Shown here piece after piece: positions 18,971 through 28,089 of a stretch of DNA of 64,000 nt. Numbering within the stretch: the first letter of the stretch is position 1; each line of letters starts with the position of its first letter. The notes under the pieces are model-generated. The model saw only the letters and a list, made by a program, of their open reading frames with translations. It was not told where the DNA came from and searched no databases. This stretch comes from Ezakiella peruensis (GTDB lineage Bacteria; Bacillota; Clostridia; Tissierellales; Peptoniphilaceae). The position numbers and the translations under genes are program-made. The stretch spans positions 845,365 to 909,364 of the forward strand of contig NZ_LT962469.1 in assembly GCF_900215725.1 (NCBI RefSeq), read 5' to 3'.

Positions 18971-19477
18971 TTAAAGCTCATTTATTAATTCTCTTATGGA
19001 CTTTGTGCTTATATTTTCTTTCGGAATATTTAACCTAGATAATATCTTGTCTAGGTCCTCTTGACTAGCCGCTTCTATTTCTAAATAAGGATAAGGGTAA
19101 ACTGCCTTATCCCATAGGTCAATATCAAAAACAAATTTATCTAACAAATACTTATAACGAGTCTTTTTTTGTAAGGAATAACTCATACCGATCTCATCCA
19201 TTATCTGTAAAAATACTTCTGGATCATCAATCCTTGTTGTAAGTTCCGAATTTGTCCTTGCTCCAACAGACCCTAAGCGTTTCTTAAAAGTAAACTCAGA
19301 GTACTTGTCAGTGACCCTTAATCTTAAATATGAATCTTCATTTACATTTGGTGTTTCAAAACGATAATTGCTTTGCTCTTCCACTACTTGAAACTTTGCA
19401 CCCAAATCTTCAATCATATTTTTCAACTCATCAAGGCTATATCCCAAAACTTTGATCTCAATTTCTTTTTCTATCAT
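18971..19477 (-). CDS. CYTH domain protein (class IV adenylyl cyclase / triphosphatase superfamily)
   Basis: A small 168-aa triphosphate tunnel enzyme fold. The N-terminal ExExK signature is present (KEIEIKV, residues 4-9), followed by alternating charged strands typical of the tunnel: YLRLRVTD, FTFKKRLG, KKTRYKYLL, FDIDLWD and YLEIEAAS. Known members hydrolyse inorganic or thiamine triphosphate, or make cAMP; the sequence does not discriminate. ATG overlaps the nagB stop by 4 bases, so the two are translated together. Confidence 0.88.
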   Translation of the reverse strand: MIEKEIEIKVLGYSLDELKNMIEDLGAKFQVVEEQSNYRFETPNVNEDSYLRLRVTDKYSEFTFKKRLGSVGARTNSELTTRIDDPEVFLQIMDEIGMSYSLQKKTRYKYLLDKFVFDIDLWDKAVYPYPYLEIEAASQEDLDKILSRLNIPKENISTKSIRELINEL

Positions 19478-20196
19478 AAGGCCTTATATAATTCTTCATC
19501 GATAAATACATGTAGATCATGGTGAAGTTTTAGAAGTGATATTGGACACATTGTTGTAACTTGATCTGACTTAACGAGAGCTCTAATAGCATCAGCTTTT
19601 CTCTTGCCATTTGCCATCATAACAATGGTCTTTGCTTCCATAATTTTTCCAACACCCATACTAATAGCATATCTAGGAACTTCATCTACACTATCAAAAA
19701 ATCTAGAGTTAACTTCTATAGTAGAATCAGTTAGCTTTACAATATTGGTGCCGAAAGGAAGACTTTCATCAGGTTCATTAAATGCGATGTGACCATTTTC
19801 ACCAACACCTAATAGTTGAATATCAATGCCGCCCACAGATTCAATGAGCTCGTCATACTCTTTACATGCTTCAATATCATTTTGATCTTTTGCACTTGGA
19901 ACATGAGTATTATTGATGTCTATATCAATATGATCAAAGAAATTATCCTTCATAAATTGCTTGTATGATTGTTCATGACCTTCTGGTAAACCAATATACT
20001 CGTCCAAATTTACTGTTGTTATGTCTTTAAAAGAAATTTCTCCATTTTTATTTTTTTTAGCTAACTCCTTGTATAGACCAATAGGCGTGCTTCCTGTTGC
20101 AAGTCCAAGAACTTTTACATCTTTGATTCTACTTGCATAAAATTCTGCAGCCTTCTTGCTCATTTCATCGTAATCTTTACAAACTATAACTTTCAT
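19474..20196 (-). CDS. nagB: Glucosamine-6-phosphate deaminase
   Basis: Converts glucosamine-6-P to fructose-6-P and ammonia, joining amino-sugar degradation to glycolysis. 240 aa, the short Gram-positive form without the C-terminal allosteric extension. Motifs: LGLATGSTPIGLYKEL, the catalytic region NLDEYIGLPEGHEQSY, and LGVGENGHIAFNEP. A TAGGAGGT site precedes ATG 20196. No nagA or PTS gene for N-acetylglucosamine is adjacent. Confidence 0.97.
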   Translation of the reverse strand: MKVIVCKDYDEMSKKAAEFYASRIKDVKVLGLATGSTPIGLYKELAKKNKNGEISFKDITTVNLDEYIGLPEGHEQSYKQFMKDNFFDHIDIDINNTHVPSAKDQNDIEACKEYDELIESVGGIDIQLLGVGENGHIAFNEPDESLPFGTNIVKLTDSTIEVNSRFFDSVDEVPRYAISMGVGKIMEAKTIVMMANGKRKADAIRALVKSDQVTTMCPISLLKLHHDLHVFIDEELYKAL

Positions 20197-20199
20197 ATA

Positions 20200-20883
20200 T
20201 TACCTCCTAATCAACTTTGGAGTAAAATTCAAATAATCGGCGGATGTTAAATGATACTCCACTCCATCCACCAAGCCTTCTACGGCTTTTTTATGACCAT
20301 CTGCATGCAAGTGGCCATAAATGCAAATGCTTACTTTGTGATCTTTTAATACTTGATGGAATACATTTGGACTTCCATTGTTGTCAAATGGTGGATAATG
20401 AACCATAGCAATTATAGGTTTATCTTTTTTAGCTGACTTAATAGACATCTCTAGCCTAATTACTTCACGATTAATTATTCGTTCATCACCTTTTTCAAAT
20501 TCCCTGGAAGATTCGTCACACCAAAGCCTGCTGCCAACAACTTCATAGTTGCCAACAGAAAATGAATTATTTTGTAAAAAATTAATTGTTTTTAAATTTA
20601 AATCATTCATCTTCTTCAAGCTTGACCACCAATAATCATGGTTGCCCCTAGATATTATTTTCTGTCCTGGCAATTGGTCCAAAAATTTCAGGTCTTCAAG
20701 AGCAGCTTCTAATTTTAAAGCCCAGGAAATATCACCTGCCAGAAGCACATAGTCTTCGTCTGTGATAATCTCCTTCCAGTTTTTTTCTATATTATCCTTG
20801 TGGTTCAACCATATATCTGAAAATACATCCATGGGCTTATCTTGTCCACCATCAAGATGAGTATCTGCAATCGCATATATCAA
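20200..20883 (-). CDS. Calcineurin-like metallophosphoesterase
   Basis: Cytoplasmic metal-dependent phosphoesterase of unknown substrate. Motifs along the 227 aa: IADTHLDGG, LLAGDISWA, SRGNHDYWW, MVHYPPF and IYGHLHADG, which supply the usual Asp/His/Asn metal ligands. The frame opens at a GTG (20892) inside the ribosome site GAGGTG; I chose the TTG at 20883, which lies 6 bases after GAGGTG and gives MIYAIADTHL, the normal beginning. It is 3 bases before nagB, so phosphoesterase-nagB-CYTH is an operon. Confidence 0.9.
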   Translation of the reverse strand: MIYAIADTHLDGGQDKPMDVFSDIWLNHKDNIEKNWKEIITDEDYVLLAGDISWALKLEAALEDLKFLDQLPGQKIISRGNHDYWWSSLKKMNDLNLKTINFLQNNSFSVGNYEVVGSRLWCDESSREFEKGDERIINREVIRLEMSIKSAKKDKPIIAMVHYPPFDNNGSPNVFHQVLKDHKVSICIYGHLHADGHKKAVEGLVDGVEYHLTSADYLNFTPKLIRR

Positions 20884-20941
20884 ATGAATCACCTCAAATT
20901 TGCAATTTTATTATATTATTTTTTTTATTCAAAATCAATAT

Positions 20942-22390
20942 TTATAAAAGCACTTTCTTATATTTTTTTGATCCAGCTTCCAATATATCCAAAATTCTCT
21001 TGTTGGATGTGAAGACAATAATTTGAAAACCCTCTTGGCAAAGACCAAGCAAATAATCAACTGTATTGGCTAACCTAAAGTCATCCAAATATTGAAAGGC
21101 ATCATCAAGCAATATAAAACCGCCTTCCATTATTTGAAGCCTAAGGGCCATCTTGGTTGAAAAGTTTACAATTTCTTTGGTAGCTGTGCTCATTTGCTCT
21201 CTGTTTAGTTTAAATCCCCTGTCTAAAAAGCTGTTAAAATCCTGATCTAAAAACAAATCATCAGATGCCGTTATAAATTTAAAAATCTCCTTTGACTTGT
21301 CTTGGCTCTTATTAATTGGACTAGCAGATTTTTTTCTCTGAGCCCTGTCTGTAATATCTATCAGGTCAGTTAAAAGCTTGTACTCATAGTCTAGATCTTC
21401 TAATTTTGCAGTTAATCTATCCAACCTATCTATATCTTCCAACTTCTCGTCCATATATTTTTCCAAAATATCTAGCTGGCCCTTATAAAATTCAATTTCA
21501 TTTTCATCTTTGTTTTCATTAGTATCTAATTTTGCAAGATTTCTTTTTCTTTTCTTCTTAAATATACTGGTCAGAGATAAAATAATAAAAATAGCTGGAA
21601 TTAGATATAGCCAAGCATTATTTACATAGATAAAAAATGAAGCAAAAGAAATTATCATGACAATGTATTCAAACAAATTTGATTGAGCATTCTTTGGCTT
21701 TTTATCTGATTTTAGCCTTTGAACTTCAGCCAACTCTTTGTCCTCAATCTTTTCTTTTAAGCTTTTAATTTCATTTTCTATTTCCTTATAAGAGCGGATT
21801 TTTTCTTTTAAATCTGAAATCTGCCTATATATAATAGCCCTTTGTTTAGTGGGCGCATTTAAAGAACCTATTTCAGATCTTTCACTTTCAGCCAAGGAAA
21901 TTATTTTGCTTGCAAAATCAGAATCAAAATCAGCGTTTAATATCATTCGAATGAGTTCATTATTCAAATCAATATTGGAATCTATATCAAAAAACTCCCT
22001 GTAAACAGAGCTATCCACACCTAAGATATCAAGGCCAGGAGCAAGAATCTTGTTTACATAAGAATAACCACTCGAAATATCTTTGTGGTCAGAATAAACC
22101 CTTGCAATCTCTTGCGATAAATCCCGTTCAATTGAAATGTCGCCATCCTCGCCTGCCAAATTTAATTTAACCCTATAGGCCCCTGACTTGTATATACTAT
22201 AATCATCATAATAATTTTTTCTCTTGGATTCTGTATTGGTAAAACCATACAAGGCAGCTTCAATTGATTTTCTAATTGTGGTCTTACCAGATTCGTTGTC
22301 GGCGTATACGATATTTAATCCAGGAGCAAATTCAATGTGCTTTCTATCAAACTTGCCAAAGCCATCAAGTAATATTCCTTTTATAATCAT
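20942..22390 (-). CDS. Small membrane-anchored SbcC/YhaN-like ATPase
   Basis: SMC/Rad50-like AAA ATPase. The N-terminal half-domain has KGILLDGFGKF and Walker A ADNESGKTTI (about residues 31-40). The C-terminal half has a signature-like MSTATKEIV and Walker B GFILLDDAFQYLDD. Between them is a short coiled coil and a double hydrophobic segment (about 235-275), as in B. subtilis YhaN but unlike cytosolic SbcC. At 482 aa it is half the length of YhaN and SbcC. It overlaps the SbcD/YhaO-like gene by 4 bases, which supports a nuclease-ATPase pair. Role inferred: DNA end processing or repair at the membrane; no substrate evidence. Confidence 0.82.
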   Translation of the reverse strand: MIIKGILLDGFGKFDRKHIEFAPGLNIVYADNESGKTTIRKSIEAALYGFTNTESKRKNYYDDYSIYKSGAYRVKLNLAGEDGDISIERDLSQEIARVYSDHKDISSGYSYVNKILAPGLDILGVDSSVYREFFDIDSNIDLNNELIRMILNADFDSDFASKIISLAESERSEIGSLNAPTKQRAIIYRQISDLKEKIRSYKEIENEIKSLKEKIEDKELAEVQRLKSDKKPKNAQSNLFEYIVMIISFASFFIYVNNAWLYLIPAIFIILSLTSIFKKKRKRNLAKLDTNENKDENEIEFYKGQLDILEKYMDEKLEDIDRLDRLTAKLEDLDYEYKLLTDLIDITDRAQRKKSASPINKSQDKSKEIFKFITASDDLFLDQDFNSFLDRGFKLNREQMSTATKEIVNFSTKMALRLQIMEGGFILLDDAFQYLDDFRLANTVDYLLGLCQEGFQIIVFTSNKRILDILEAGSKKYKKVLL

Positions 22391-23421
22391 AAGCCTACCA
22401 CCTTATTCATAAGCGATATAAGTTTTCTCTTTAAATCTTCCTGATAATGACCCTGGAATTCACTTTCAATTATATTATTTACATCATCTAAAAATTCTGA
22501 ATTAATACCTGTTACCTTCATATTTGGCGTCCGCTTATCATTTATTACTATATATGGAAAATAATTTTTTAAAGCATATCTCAATTCTTCTACATCCATA
22601 GCCATATCTGAACCTGTGATATTTAGCCTTAAAACTTGTATTTTATCTCTAGCTATTGTCTTTAATTCATCAATTAACTCATCAACAGTCTTATGACTAA
22701 TATCAATATTATTATCCACATATTCCATAGACGCAAAGTCAACAAATGAAACGCTTACTCCATTATCAATTTTAATTTCATATCCACCGTGCGGACCAGT
22801 TTCCTTTATTGACATAGGTTCTAAGCTTCCCGGATAAAAAAACTTATCATCAACCACCATGGGCTTATGAATATGGCCAAGGGCAATATAATCAAAAGCC
22901 TCTACAACAAGGTTTCTATCAAAAGGCATATAAGCCTTATCAACGTTTAAACCGGAATGAGCCATTAGAATATTGTACTTATTAATCTTATTTATACCTG
23001 TAAAATCAGGCTCACTTTCGACTTCTCTCTCCCAGCTATGCATAAAAACAGAAAGATCTAGGTCATTGAAATCATATCTCTTGATCTTGTTCATAGTGTG
23101 CAAAATTATATTGTCAGGTATATCTATATCATCGAATACAAAATTGTCTCCTACATAGTCATGGTTGCCAAAAATAATCAGGACCTCACCATTAAATTCT
23201 CCTAAAATTTTAATCAACCTCTGGGCGTGAGTTTTTAAAAAATTTTTTCTCTCGTAGAGGTCTCCGCTTATAAGAATTAGATAGATTTCCTTACTGTTTG
23301 CATAGGTAACTACATTTTTCAAAGTAGTCCACTGGATTTCTCTTAGCTGATATGGCTCTATAACTGAAGATTTTAAAGAATCGCATAAATGAAGATCAGA
23401 TATATGAATTAGCTTAATCAT
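22387..23421 (-). CDS. SbcD/Mre11/YhaO-like DNA exonuclease
   Basis: Metallophosphoesterase with the nuclease-family motif series: HISDLHLC (7-14), SGDLYE, IFGNHDYVGD, MAHSG and GHIHKP, supplying two metal ions. A C-terminal capping domain follows. 344 aa, in the range of YhaO and SbcD. Its gene overlaps the preceding PfkB-like gene and the following YhaN-like gene by 4 bases each, so all three are probably made together. By analogy with YhaO-YhaN it should work with the downstream ATPase (inference). Confidence 0.88.
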   Translation of the reverse strand: MIKLIHISDLHLCDSLKSSVIEPYQLREIQWTTLKNVVTYANSKEIYLILISGDLYERKNFLKTHAQRLIKILGEFNGEVLIIFGNHDYVGDNFVFDDIDIPDNIILHTMNKIKRYDFNDLDLSVFMHSWEREVESEPDFTGINKINKYNILMAHSGLNVDKAYMPFDRNLVVEAFDYIALGHIHKPMVVDDKFFYPGSLEPMSIKETGPHGGYEIKIDNGVSVSFVDFASMEYVDNNIDISHKTVDELIDELKTIARDKIQVLRLNITGSDMAMDVEELRYALKNYFPYIVINDKRTPNMKVTGINSEFLDDVNNIIESEFQGHYQEDLKRKLISLMNKVVGL

Positions 23422-24257
23422 CTATGGAGTACACTTCCCTTAAAAGTTTTTGCCAAAGACATAATCTCTCCAATCTTTGTACCTGGTTCAACCTGTGAGG
23501 CTGCTACAACAAATTTGGGAATATCTTTTGAATTCATTTTATTCTCCAGAGCAAAAGTATAGGCAAAGTAAATCATATCTATATTGTAAGAAGTTAAATC
23601 ATATTGAAGGCAAGTGTCTCCATCATAAAATAGCAAACCAAAATTGGTGGTTAATAAAAGCTTTGTGTTTTTGCCCTCACATAGACTATAAGAGAAATTT
23701 ATTAATTCATATTCACTTACAATTTTAAAAGGTGCGAAATCAATTACCGCTTCTTCATCTATAATTGCCACCGTCGGATTTTCTGATAAAGAGCTAATTA
23801 CACGGTCGCCAAAAATAATAGAGTCTTTATGATATTCATTTGCCTTGCGTAAAAATTCCAAAGCAAATTCCCTCTCCAAATCATAAACAGGCAAAACCAT
23901 AAGGTCTTCTTTAAAGAGTGAAGAGACAAAGTTTTTCTTTATTTCCATATTATCATCAAAAGTAAGTTTATGATCTGCCTCACTTCTTATAATCGGATTG
24001 TGGCCATAATTTATCCTTACTTCAATCTTTGCCCCATCTTTAATCTTAATATGCTTAACATTTGATCCCCTATTTAATAGGATGGTTTTAATTTCCTCTC
24101 CTATATTTGAGCCCGCTGCTAAATAAATATTGTTGTCTTGATTGTACTTGTTTAAAATTTTATAAAGATCACCTGATCTTAATAAAACTTCTCTAGATGA
24201 TTTTTGATCTTCAAAATCTATAACCAACTTGGGTGATAGTTCAATTAACAGTGCCAT
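23418..24257 (-). CDS. Degenerate PfkB-family (1-phosphofructokinase-like) protein, probably not an active kinase
   Basis: The 279-aa protein follows the order of a PfkB sugar kinase: ALLIELSPKLVIDF strand, NIYLAAGSNIGEEIKTIL in place of the GGxxGxxI segment, a HIKIKDGAKIEVRIN strand resembling the region where fructose-1-P kinases recognise substrate, a central Rossmann part with a NFGLLFYDGD hairpin, and a C-terminal FVVAASQVEPGT helix like the AVAAGAAxxxxPGT of true kinases. The GAGD anion-hole motif is replaced by YNID (224-227): the Asp survives, the glycines do not. ATG 24257 has GGAGGG and a TGTTATAAT element upstream. First gene of the operon with SbcD/SbcC-like proteins. Family call is my pattern reading; function unknown. 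Confidence 0.6.
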   Translation of the reverse strand: MALLIELSPKLVIDFEDQKSSREVLLRSGDLYKILNKYNQDNNIYLAAGSNIGEEIKTILLNRGSNVKHIKIKDGAKIEVRINYGHNPIIRSEADHKLTFDDNMEIKKNFVSSLFKEDLMVLPVYDLEREFALEFLRKANEYHKDSIIFGDRVISSLSENPTVAIIDEEAVIDFAPFKIVSEYELINFSYSLCEGKNTKLLLTTNFGLLFYDGDTCLQYDLTSYNIDMIYFAYTFALENKMNSKDIPKFVVAASQVEPGTKIGEIMSLAKTFKGSVLHR

Positions 24258-24385
24258 ACGCCCTCCTTGTATTAATTATAACACAAATTATAAGATAATT
24301 CTCATATTTACCTTAAAGACCTATTTGTAATCGATTATTCTTTTATTTTTTTCATATATCGTGTATAATGATTGTGGTGATTTGT

Positions 24386-26212
24386 ATGAAAAGGAAAACA
24401 GTTTTTTCATTATTAATATTTCTTCTATTGTATTCTTTTACATCACATGCAGCTGACCAGTACGATACTGTTATTTTACACGGAGATGTCTACGACCCTG
24501 CAAGTAATAAAAGTTTAGAAAAATATAATATTGGTATTAAAGATGACAAAATTTCAATAATAACTCTTGATGACATTGTTGGCAATACAATTATAGATGC
24601 TACAGGTAAGCTTGTAGTACCTGCCTTTATAGATAGTTTTCAAAGACACTTTGGAGATAAATTTGATGAATCCAGACTATTTGATGGAGTCGTAAGCTCT
24701 ATTTATATTGCAGATGATAATTACGATTCATTTCTTTTAAATAATGGTTCGAGTATCTCTTACATAAACAGAATTCTATTGAGAGATATTTCAAACATTT
24801 ACGCAAACAAAGACCAAGATCAGGCCTATGCTGATTTTAAATCAAAAGTTGCTTCTGCAATTTCTGATGGCTTTGCTGGCTTTTATAATAAACCTCTGAC
24901 AACAGATACCTTGGACTTAGATTTTATAGATTCTTCCTATCCACTCTATCTAGACTTAGAGAATATTAATGAAAGCGAAATTATTCCATTTGTTTCTACA
25001 CTTGCAGAAACAAATAAAGATCGCAAAATTCATTTAATTGCAGCAAATAATTTTTATAGTATTATGGATGACCTCCTCAACTTTGCTAGTGACCATGATA
25101 ATTTCACTCTTGGTGGCTATCCTTTTTCTTATGTAAATATTGTCCCTGCTAATCAGAATTCTAATTACTTGAAAAACTTAAATGGAAATCTTGCCATAAA
25201 TAAAGATAGCAAAGAGTCTTTTACTTTTGGTGAAAACTATTATAAGTCAAATAATAGAATTTCTGTTGCCAGTGCAATAAACCAAGATACTATCAGTAAG
25301 CTTGCCTCAAGCCCAGAATTTACAAGCGAAAGTTATGACCGCGCACCTGGAAAAATTATGAATACTCAAGATATAAATACGTTTATGGCTAGAATTTTAC
25401 TGGGAATAAATACAGAAAGCTTAAAAGAAGCTATAAGTGCTCAGACTAAGTCAGTTAAAGATATGTTTCCTGCCATCGATTCCCCCCTACTTAACAAAGG
25501 AATGATACAAGTTGGTGCGGATGCAGATATTCTTATAATAGATTCTAAAACTATTAGCCAGCACTCTTCTATTGCAGATACACCAAATATATCTAGTGGC
25601 GTTCAAACTTTAATTAGAGAGGGTGTAGTTTTAATAAACGAGGGTAAAATTATTCCAAACACACCAAAAGCCAGATGGATTAAAAGGACAGTTGCTTCAT
25701 TCGATAAAATTGAAGATTATAAAATAGATGTTAAAGGCAAAAAAGCTAGAAATTTAAATGCTATTAGCTACAACAATCGCGTGCTCCTACCCATCAATGA
25801 AATCTGTGAATTTCTGGGAGTTTCTTATGAAGAAAATCTTGGGATTGCAACAATAGGAGATGCTATTAAATTAAGCATAGGTAATCAGTTTTTTTCAACT
25901 GGTGCTAACAAATCAGAACTAATAGATCCACCTATACTTATAAATAATGATATTTATTTGTCAGAAAAAGCACTATCAAACCTTTTTAACGAATTTTATT
26001 CTGTTAAAACTGATAACAATACACTAAAGCTTAAGAAAAATTCAAAGGCTAGTCTATTAGAAGCTCCTCTTCAAGATGGAGATATTAATATTAAATTGGA
26101 CACAAAAAACATTATCTATGTTTATTTATTCTCGGCACTACTTCTTATTAGTATGATTTTATACTTGAATTTAGGAAAAAAGAATAAAAAAATTGAAAGA
26201 AAGAAAGGGTAA
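24386..26212 (+). CDS. Secreted, membrane-anchored degenerate amidohydrolase (D-aminoacylase-like) with stalk domain
   Basis: 608 aa. A signal peptide covers residues 1-22 (MKRKTVFSLLIFLLLYSFTSHA). Residues about 25-440 follow the amidohydrolase plan of N-acyl-D-amino-acid deacylases: DTVILHGDVYDPAS, DATGKLVVPAFID and the late VGADADILIIDSKTI strand. The metal-binding HxH after FID is missing (FIDSFQR: F85 and R87). Residues about 455-545 look like a copper-amine-oxidase-N-type stalk domain, and a TM helix with a basic tail ends the protein (about 577-600). The start is the ATG at 24386: an earlier in-frame ATG (24368) overlaps a TATAAT -10 box. sdaAB begins 3 bases after the stop. Confidence 0.72.
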   Translation: MKRKTVFSLLIFLLLYSFTSHAADQYDTVILHGDVYDPASNKSLEKYNIGIKDDKISIITLDDIVGNTIIDATGKLVVPAFIDSFQRHFGDKFDESRLFDGVVSSIYIADDNYDSFLLNNGSSISYINRILLRDISNIYANKDQDQAYADFKSKVASAISDGFAGFYNKPLTTDTLDLDFIDSSYPLYLDLENINESEIIPFVSTLAETNKDRKIHLIAANNFYSIMDDLLNFASDHDNFTLGGYPFSYVNIVPANQNSNYLKNLNGNLAINKDSKESFTFGENYYKSNNRISVASAINQDTISKLASSPEFTSESYDRAPGKIMNTQDINTFMARILLGINTESLKEAISAQTKSVKDMFPAIDSPLLNKGMIQVGADADILIIDSKTISQHSSIADTPNISSGVQTLIREGVVLINEGKIIPNTPKARWIKRTVASFDKIEDYKIDVKGKKARNLNAISYNNRVLLPINEICEFLGVSYEENLGIATIGDAIKLSIGNQFFSTGANKSELIDPPILINNDIYLSEKALSNLFNEFYSVKTDNNTLKLKKNSKASLLEAPLQDGDINIKLDTKNIIYVYLFSALLLISMILYLNLGKKNKKIERKKG

Positions 26213-26215
26213 TTT

Positions 26216-26887
26216 ATGAGGGATTTTAGTTTATTAGAAATACTTGGACCAATTATGATTGGCCCTTCAAGCTCACACACCGCTGGAGCTGCAAGACTAG
26301 GAAGAATTGCTACAACTATTGCAGGAGAAGGATTTACATCCGTTTCTTTCCTCTTGCATGGTTCGTTTGCAAAAACATACAATGGCCACGGTACCGATAA
26401 GGCTCTTTTAGGCGGTGTTATGGGATTTTCACCAAGTGATGTAAGGATTAGAGATGCTTTTAAAATTGCTGATGAAAATAACTTACATTACGAGTACTTA
26501 GAAACAGATTTGGGCTTTGTTCACCCAAACACAGTCCGCATTATTTTTCACTACGAAGATAGGCCTGATTATTATGTACAAGGTTCATCCATTGGTGGCG
26601 GTAATATTTTAATCACAAATATCAATGGCACCGAAATTGAATTCAGAGGTGAACGCCCTACTGTTATTTTAAAATATAAAGATAAGAGAGGTATTATCTC
26701 GCGTATAACTTCCCTATTTGCCATCGCAGGCTTTAATATTGCAAACATGACTGTAATAAGAAGTGGCCGTATGTCCGCTCTTATATGTGAATTTGATGGT
26801 GAAGTTGATAATTCTATTTTAGATGATATAAATAGAATTGACGACTTTGAGTTTGCTACTTTTATAAAAGTTGGAAAGGATAACTAA
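26216..26887 (+). CDS. sdaAB: L-serine dehydratase, iron-sulfur-dependent, beta subunit
   Basis: Beta subunit of the oxygen-sensitive [4Fe-4S] enzyme converting L-serine to pyruvate and ammonia. 223 aa. It has GPIMIGPSSSHTAGAARLGR at the N-terminus, followed by GHGTDKALLGGVMG, and ends in an ACT domain (VILKYKDKRGIISRITSLF onward). The start lies 3 bases after the amidohydrolase stop with an AAAGGGT ribosome site. The alpha subunit follows 1 base later, so the enzyme is the two-chain type usual in Firmicutes. Confidence 0.97.
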   Translation: MRDFSLLEILGPIMIGPSSSHTAGAARLGRIATTIAGEGFTSVSFLLHGSFAKTYNGHGTDKALLGGVMGFSPSDVRIRDAFKIADENNLHYEYLETDLGFVHPNTVRIIFHYEDRPDYYVQGSSIGGGNILITNINGTEIEFRGERPTVILKYKDKRGIISRITSLFAIAGFNIANMTVIRSGRMSALICEFDGEVDNSILDDINRIDDFEFATFIKVGKDN

Positions 26888-26888
26888 T

Positions 26889-27764
26889 ATGTATAATAAA
26901 GCAAGTGAAGTATATGATATATACAGAACAACTGGCAAGGAAATTTGGGAAATTGCCCTTCTTAAAGACGAAGAAAATATAGGAATTACTCCTGAAGAAA
27001 TGCTTGAAAAAATGACAACCACGCTAAATGTAATGAGAGAATCTGCTTATGAAGGTTTAGATAAATCAATTCAAACGCTTTCAGGTATTACAGGTGGCAA
27101 CGCTGTTAAGGTTAACCACTTTAGAGATGACTCTGTAAGTGGAAGTTTAATTACCAGAGCAATGGCAATGGCCCTTTCAGTATCAGAAGTAAACGCTTCA
27201 ATGGGTAGAATTGTTGCAGCTCCAACAGCTGGTGCCAGCGGCATTATTCCTGGTGTGCTCTTTTCCATGCAAGAAAAATATAACTACACAGACGAAGAAC
27301 TTGTAAAGGCTCTAATAACATCTGGTGTAATTGGCGAAATTATTGCACAAAACGCAAGCATTTCTGGTGCTGAAGGTGGATGTCAAGCAGAATGTGGATC
27401 AGCTTCTGCCATGGGTGCTGCTGCTATTTGCTATCTCAGAGGATACAAGCCTGATATAATGTTTGCAGCTGCAGCCTTTGCTATTAAAAATATTTTAGGA
27501 CTTGTATGCGACCCTGTATGCGGCCTTGTAGAGTATCCTTGCAATCTTAGAAATGCAAGCGGTGTTGTAAACGCAATTATATCGGCAGACCTCGCCATGG
27601 CTGGTGTCAACTGCCTAGTTCCTTTGGACGAAACCATTGACTCCATGCGTCAAGTAGGAGCAAGTATGCCTGAAGCTCTTAGAGAAACTGCTATGGGCGG
27701 AATTGCTGCAACTCCTACTGCCGAAAGATTAGAACACGAAAGAATGAGCGTAAATAAAAAATAA
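26889..27764 (+). CDS. sdaAA: L-serine dehydratase, iron-sulfur-dependent, alpha subunit
   Basis: Catalytic subunit holding the [4Fe-4S] cluster. The three cysteines are visible in GAEGGCQAECGSASAMGAAA and CDPVCGLVEYPC, and the TAGASGIIPG segment is also conserved. I chose the ATG at 26889 (291 aa) because GGAAAGGA lies 8 bases before it; a longer frame from a TTG at 26871 would overlap that site and sdaAB. A strong terminator follows. The product, pyruvate, is the substrate of PFOR encoded at 36.8 kb. Confidence 0.97.
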   Translation: MYNKASEVYDIYRTTGKEIWEIALLKDEENIGITPEEMLEKMTTTLNVMRESAYEGLDKSIQTLSGITGGNAVKVNHFRDDSVSGSLITRAMAMALSVSEVNASMGRIVAAPTAGASGIIPGVLFSMQEKYNYTDEELVKALITSGVIGEIIAQNASISGAEGGCQAECGSASAMGAAAICYLRGYKPDIMFAAAAFAIKNILGLVCDPVCGLVEYPCNLRNASGVVNAIISADLAMAGVNCLVPLDETIDSMRQVGASMPEALRETAMGGIAATPTAERLEHERMSVNKK

Positions 27765-27780
27765 CTATTTAAATTTATTT

Positions 27781-27806
27781 AATGCGGGCTTTGGTCCGCA
27801 TTTTTT
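27781..27806 (+). terminator. Intrinsic terminator after sdaAA
   Basis: Stem AATGCGG/CCGCATT with an 8-base loop followed by TTTTTT, 17 bases after the sdaAA stop. The next 150 bases (27807-27954) are AT-rich and show nothing I can name. Confidence 0.92.
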
Positions 27807-27954
27807 AATTTTCATTTTAATAACAATTTTATCTGTTCTAAACTTTAAAAGATTTTTTAAAATTAATGTTTTTAAAAATATTCAAATTAAAATTTTATTC
27901 GCATTTAAAAATCCTAAAAAAATTATTTCATGTTTTTTATAAATTGCACAAATA

Positions 27955-27992
27955 AAAACAGATGGCAGTACATAAAACAAACCATCTGTTTT
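27955..27992 (-). terminator. Terminator of the tRNA-Pro transcript
   Basis: 11-bp perfect stem AAAACAGATGG/CCATCTGTTTT with a 16-base loop, starting 7 bases past the tRNA 3' end on the minus strand; T-rich on both sides. Confidence 0.85.
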
Positions 27993-27998
27993 TTATAT

Positions 27999-28075
27999 TG
28001 GTCGGAGTGACAGGATTTGAACCTGCGACCACTCGCCCCCCAGACGAGTGCGCTACCGGGCTGCGCTACACCCCG
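27999..28075 (-). tRNA. tRNA-Pro (anticodon GGG)
   Basis: 77-nt cloverleaf on the minus strand. Acceptor CGGGGTG pairs with CACTCCG (one G-T), discriminator A, and the CCA is encoded. The anticodon stem is CTCGT/GCGAG with the 7-base loop CTGGGGG, giving anticodon GGG (codons CCC/CCU). The T-loop GGTTCAAATCC is canonical. It stands alone with its own promoter and terminator. Confidence 0.95.
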
Positions 28076-28089
28076 CCGACTTCCTATGT

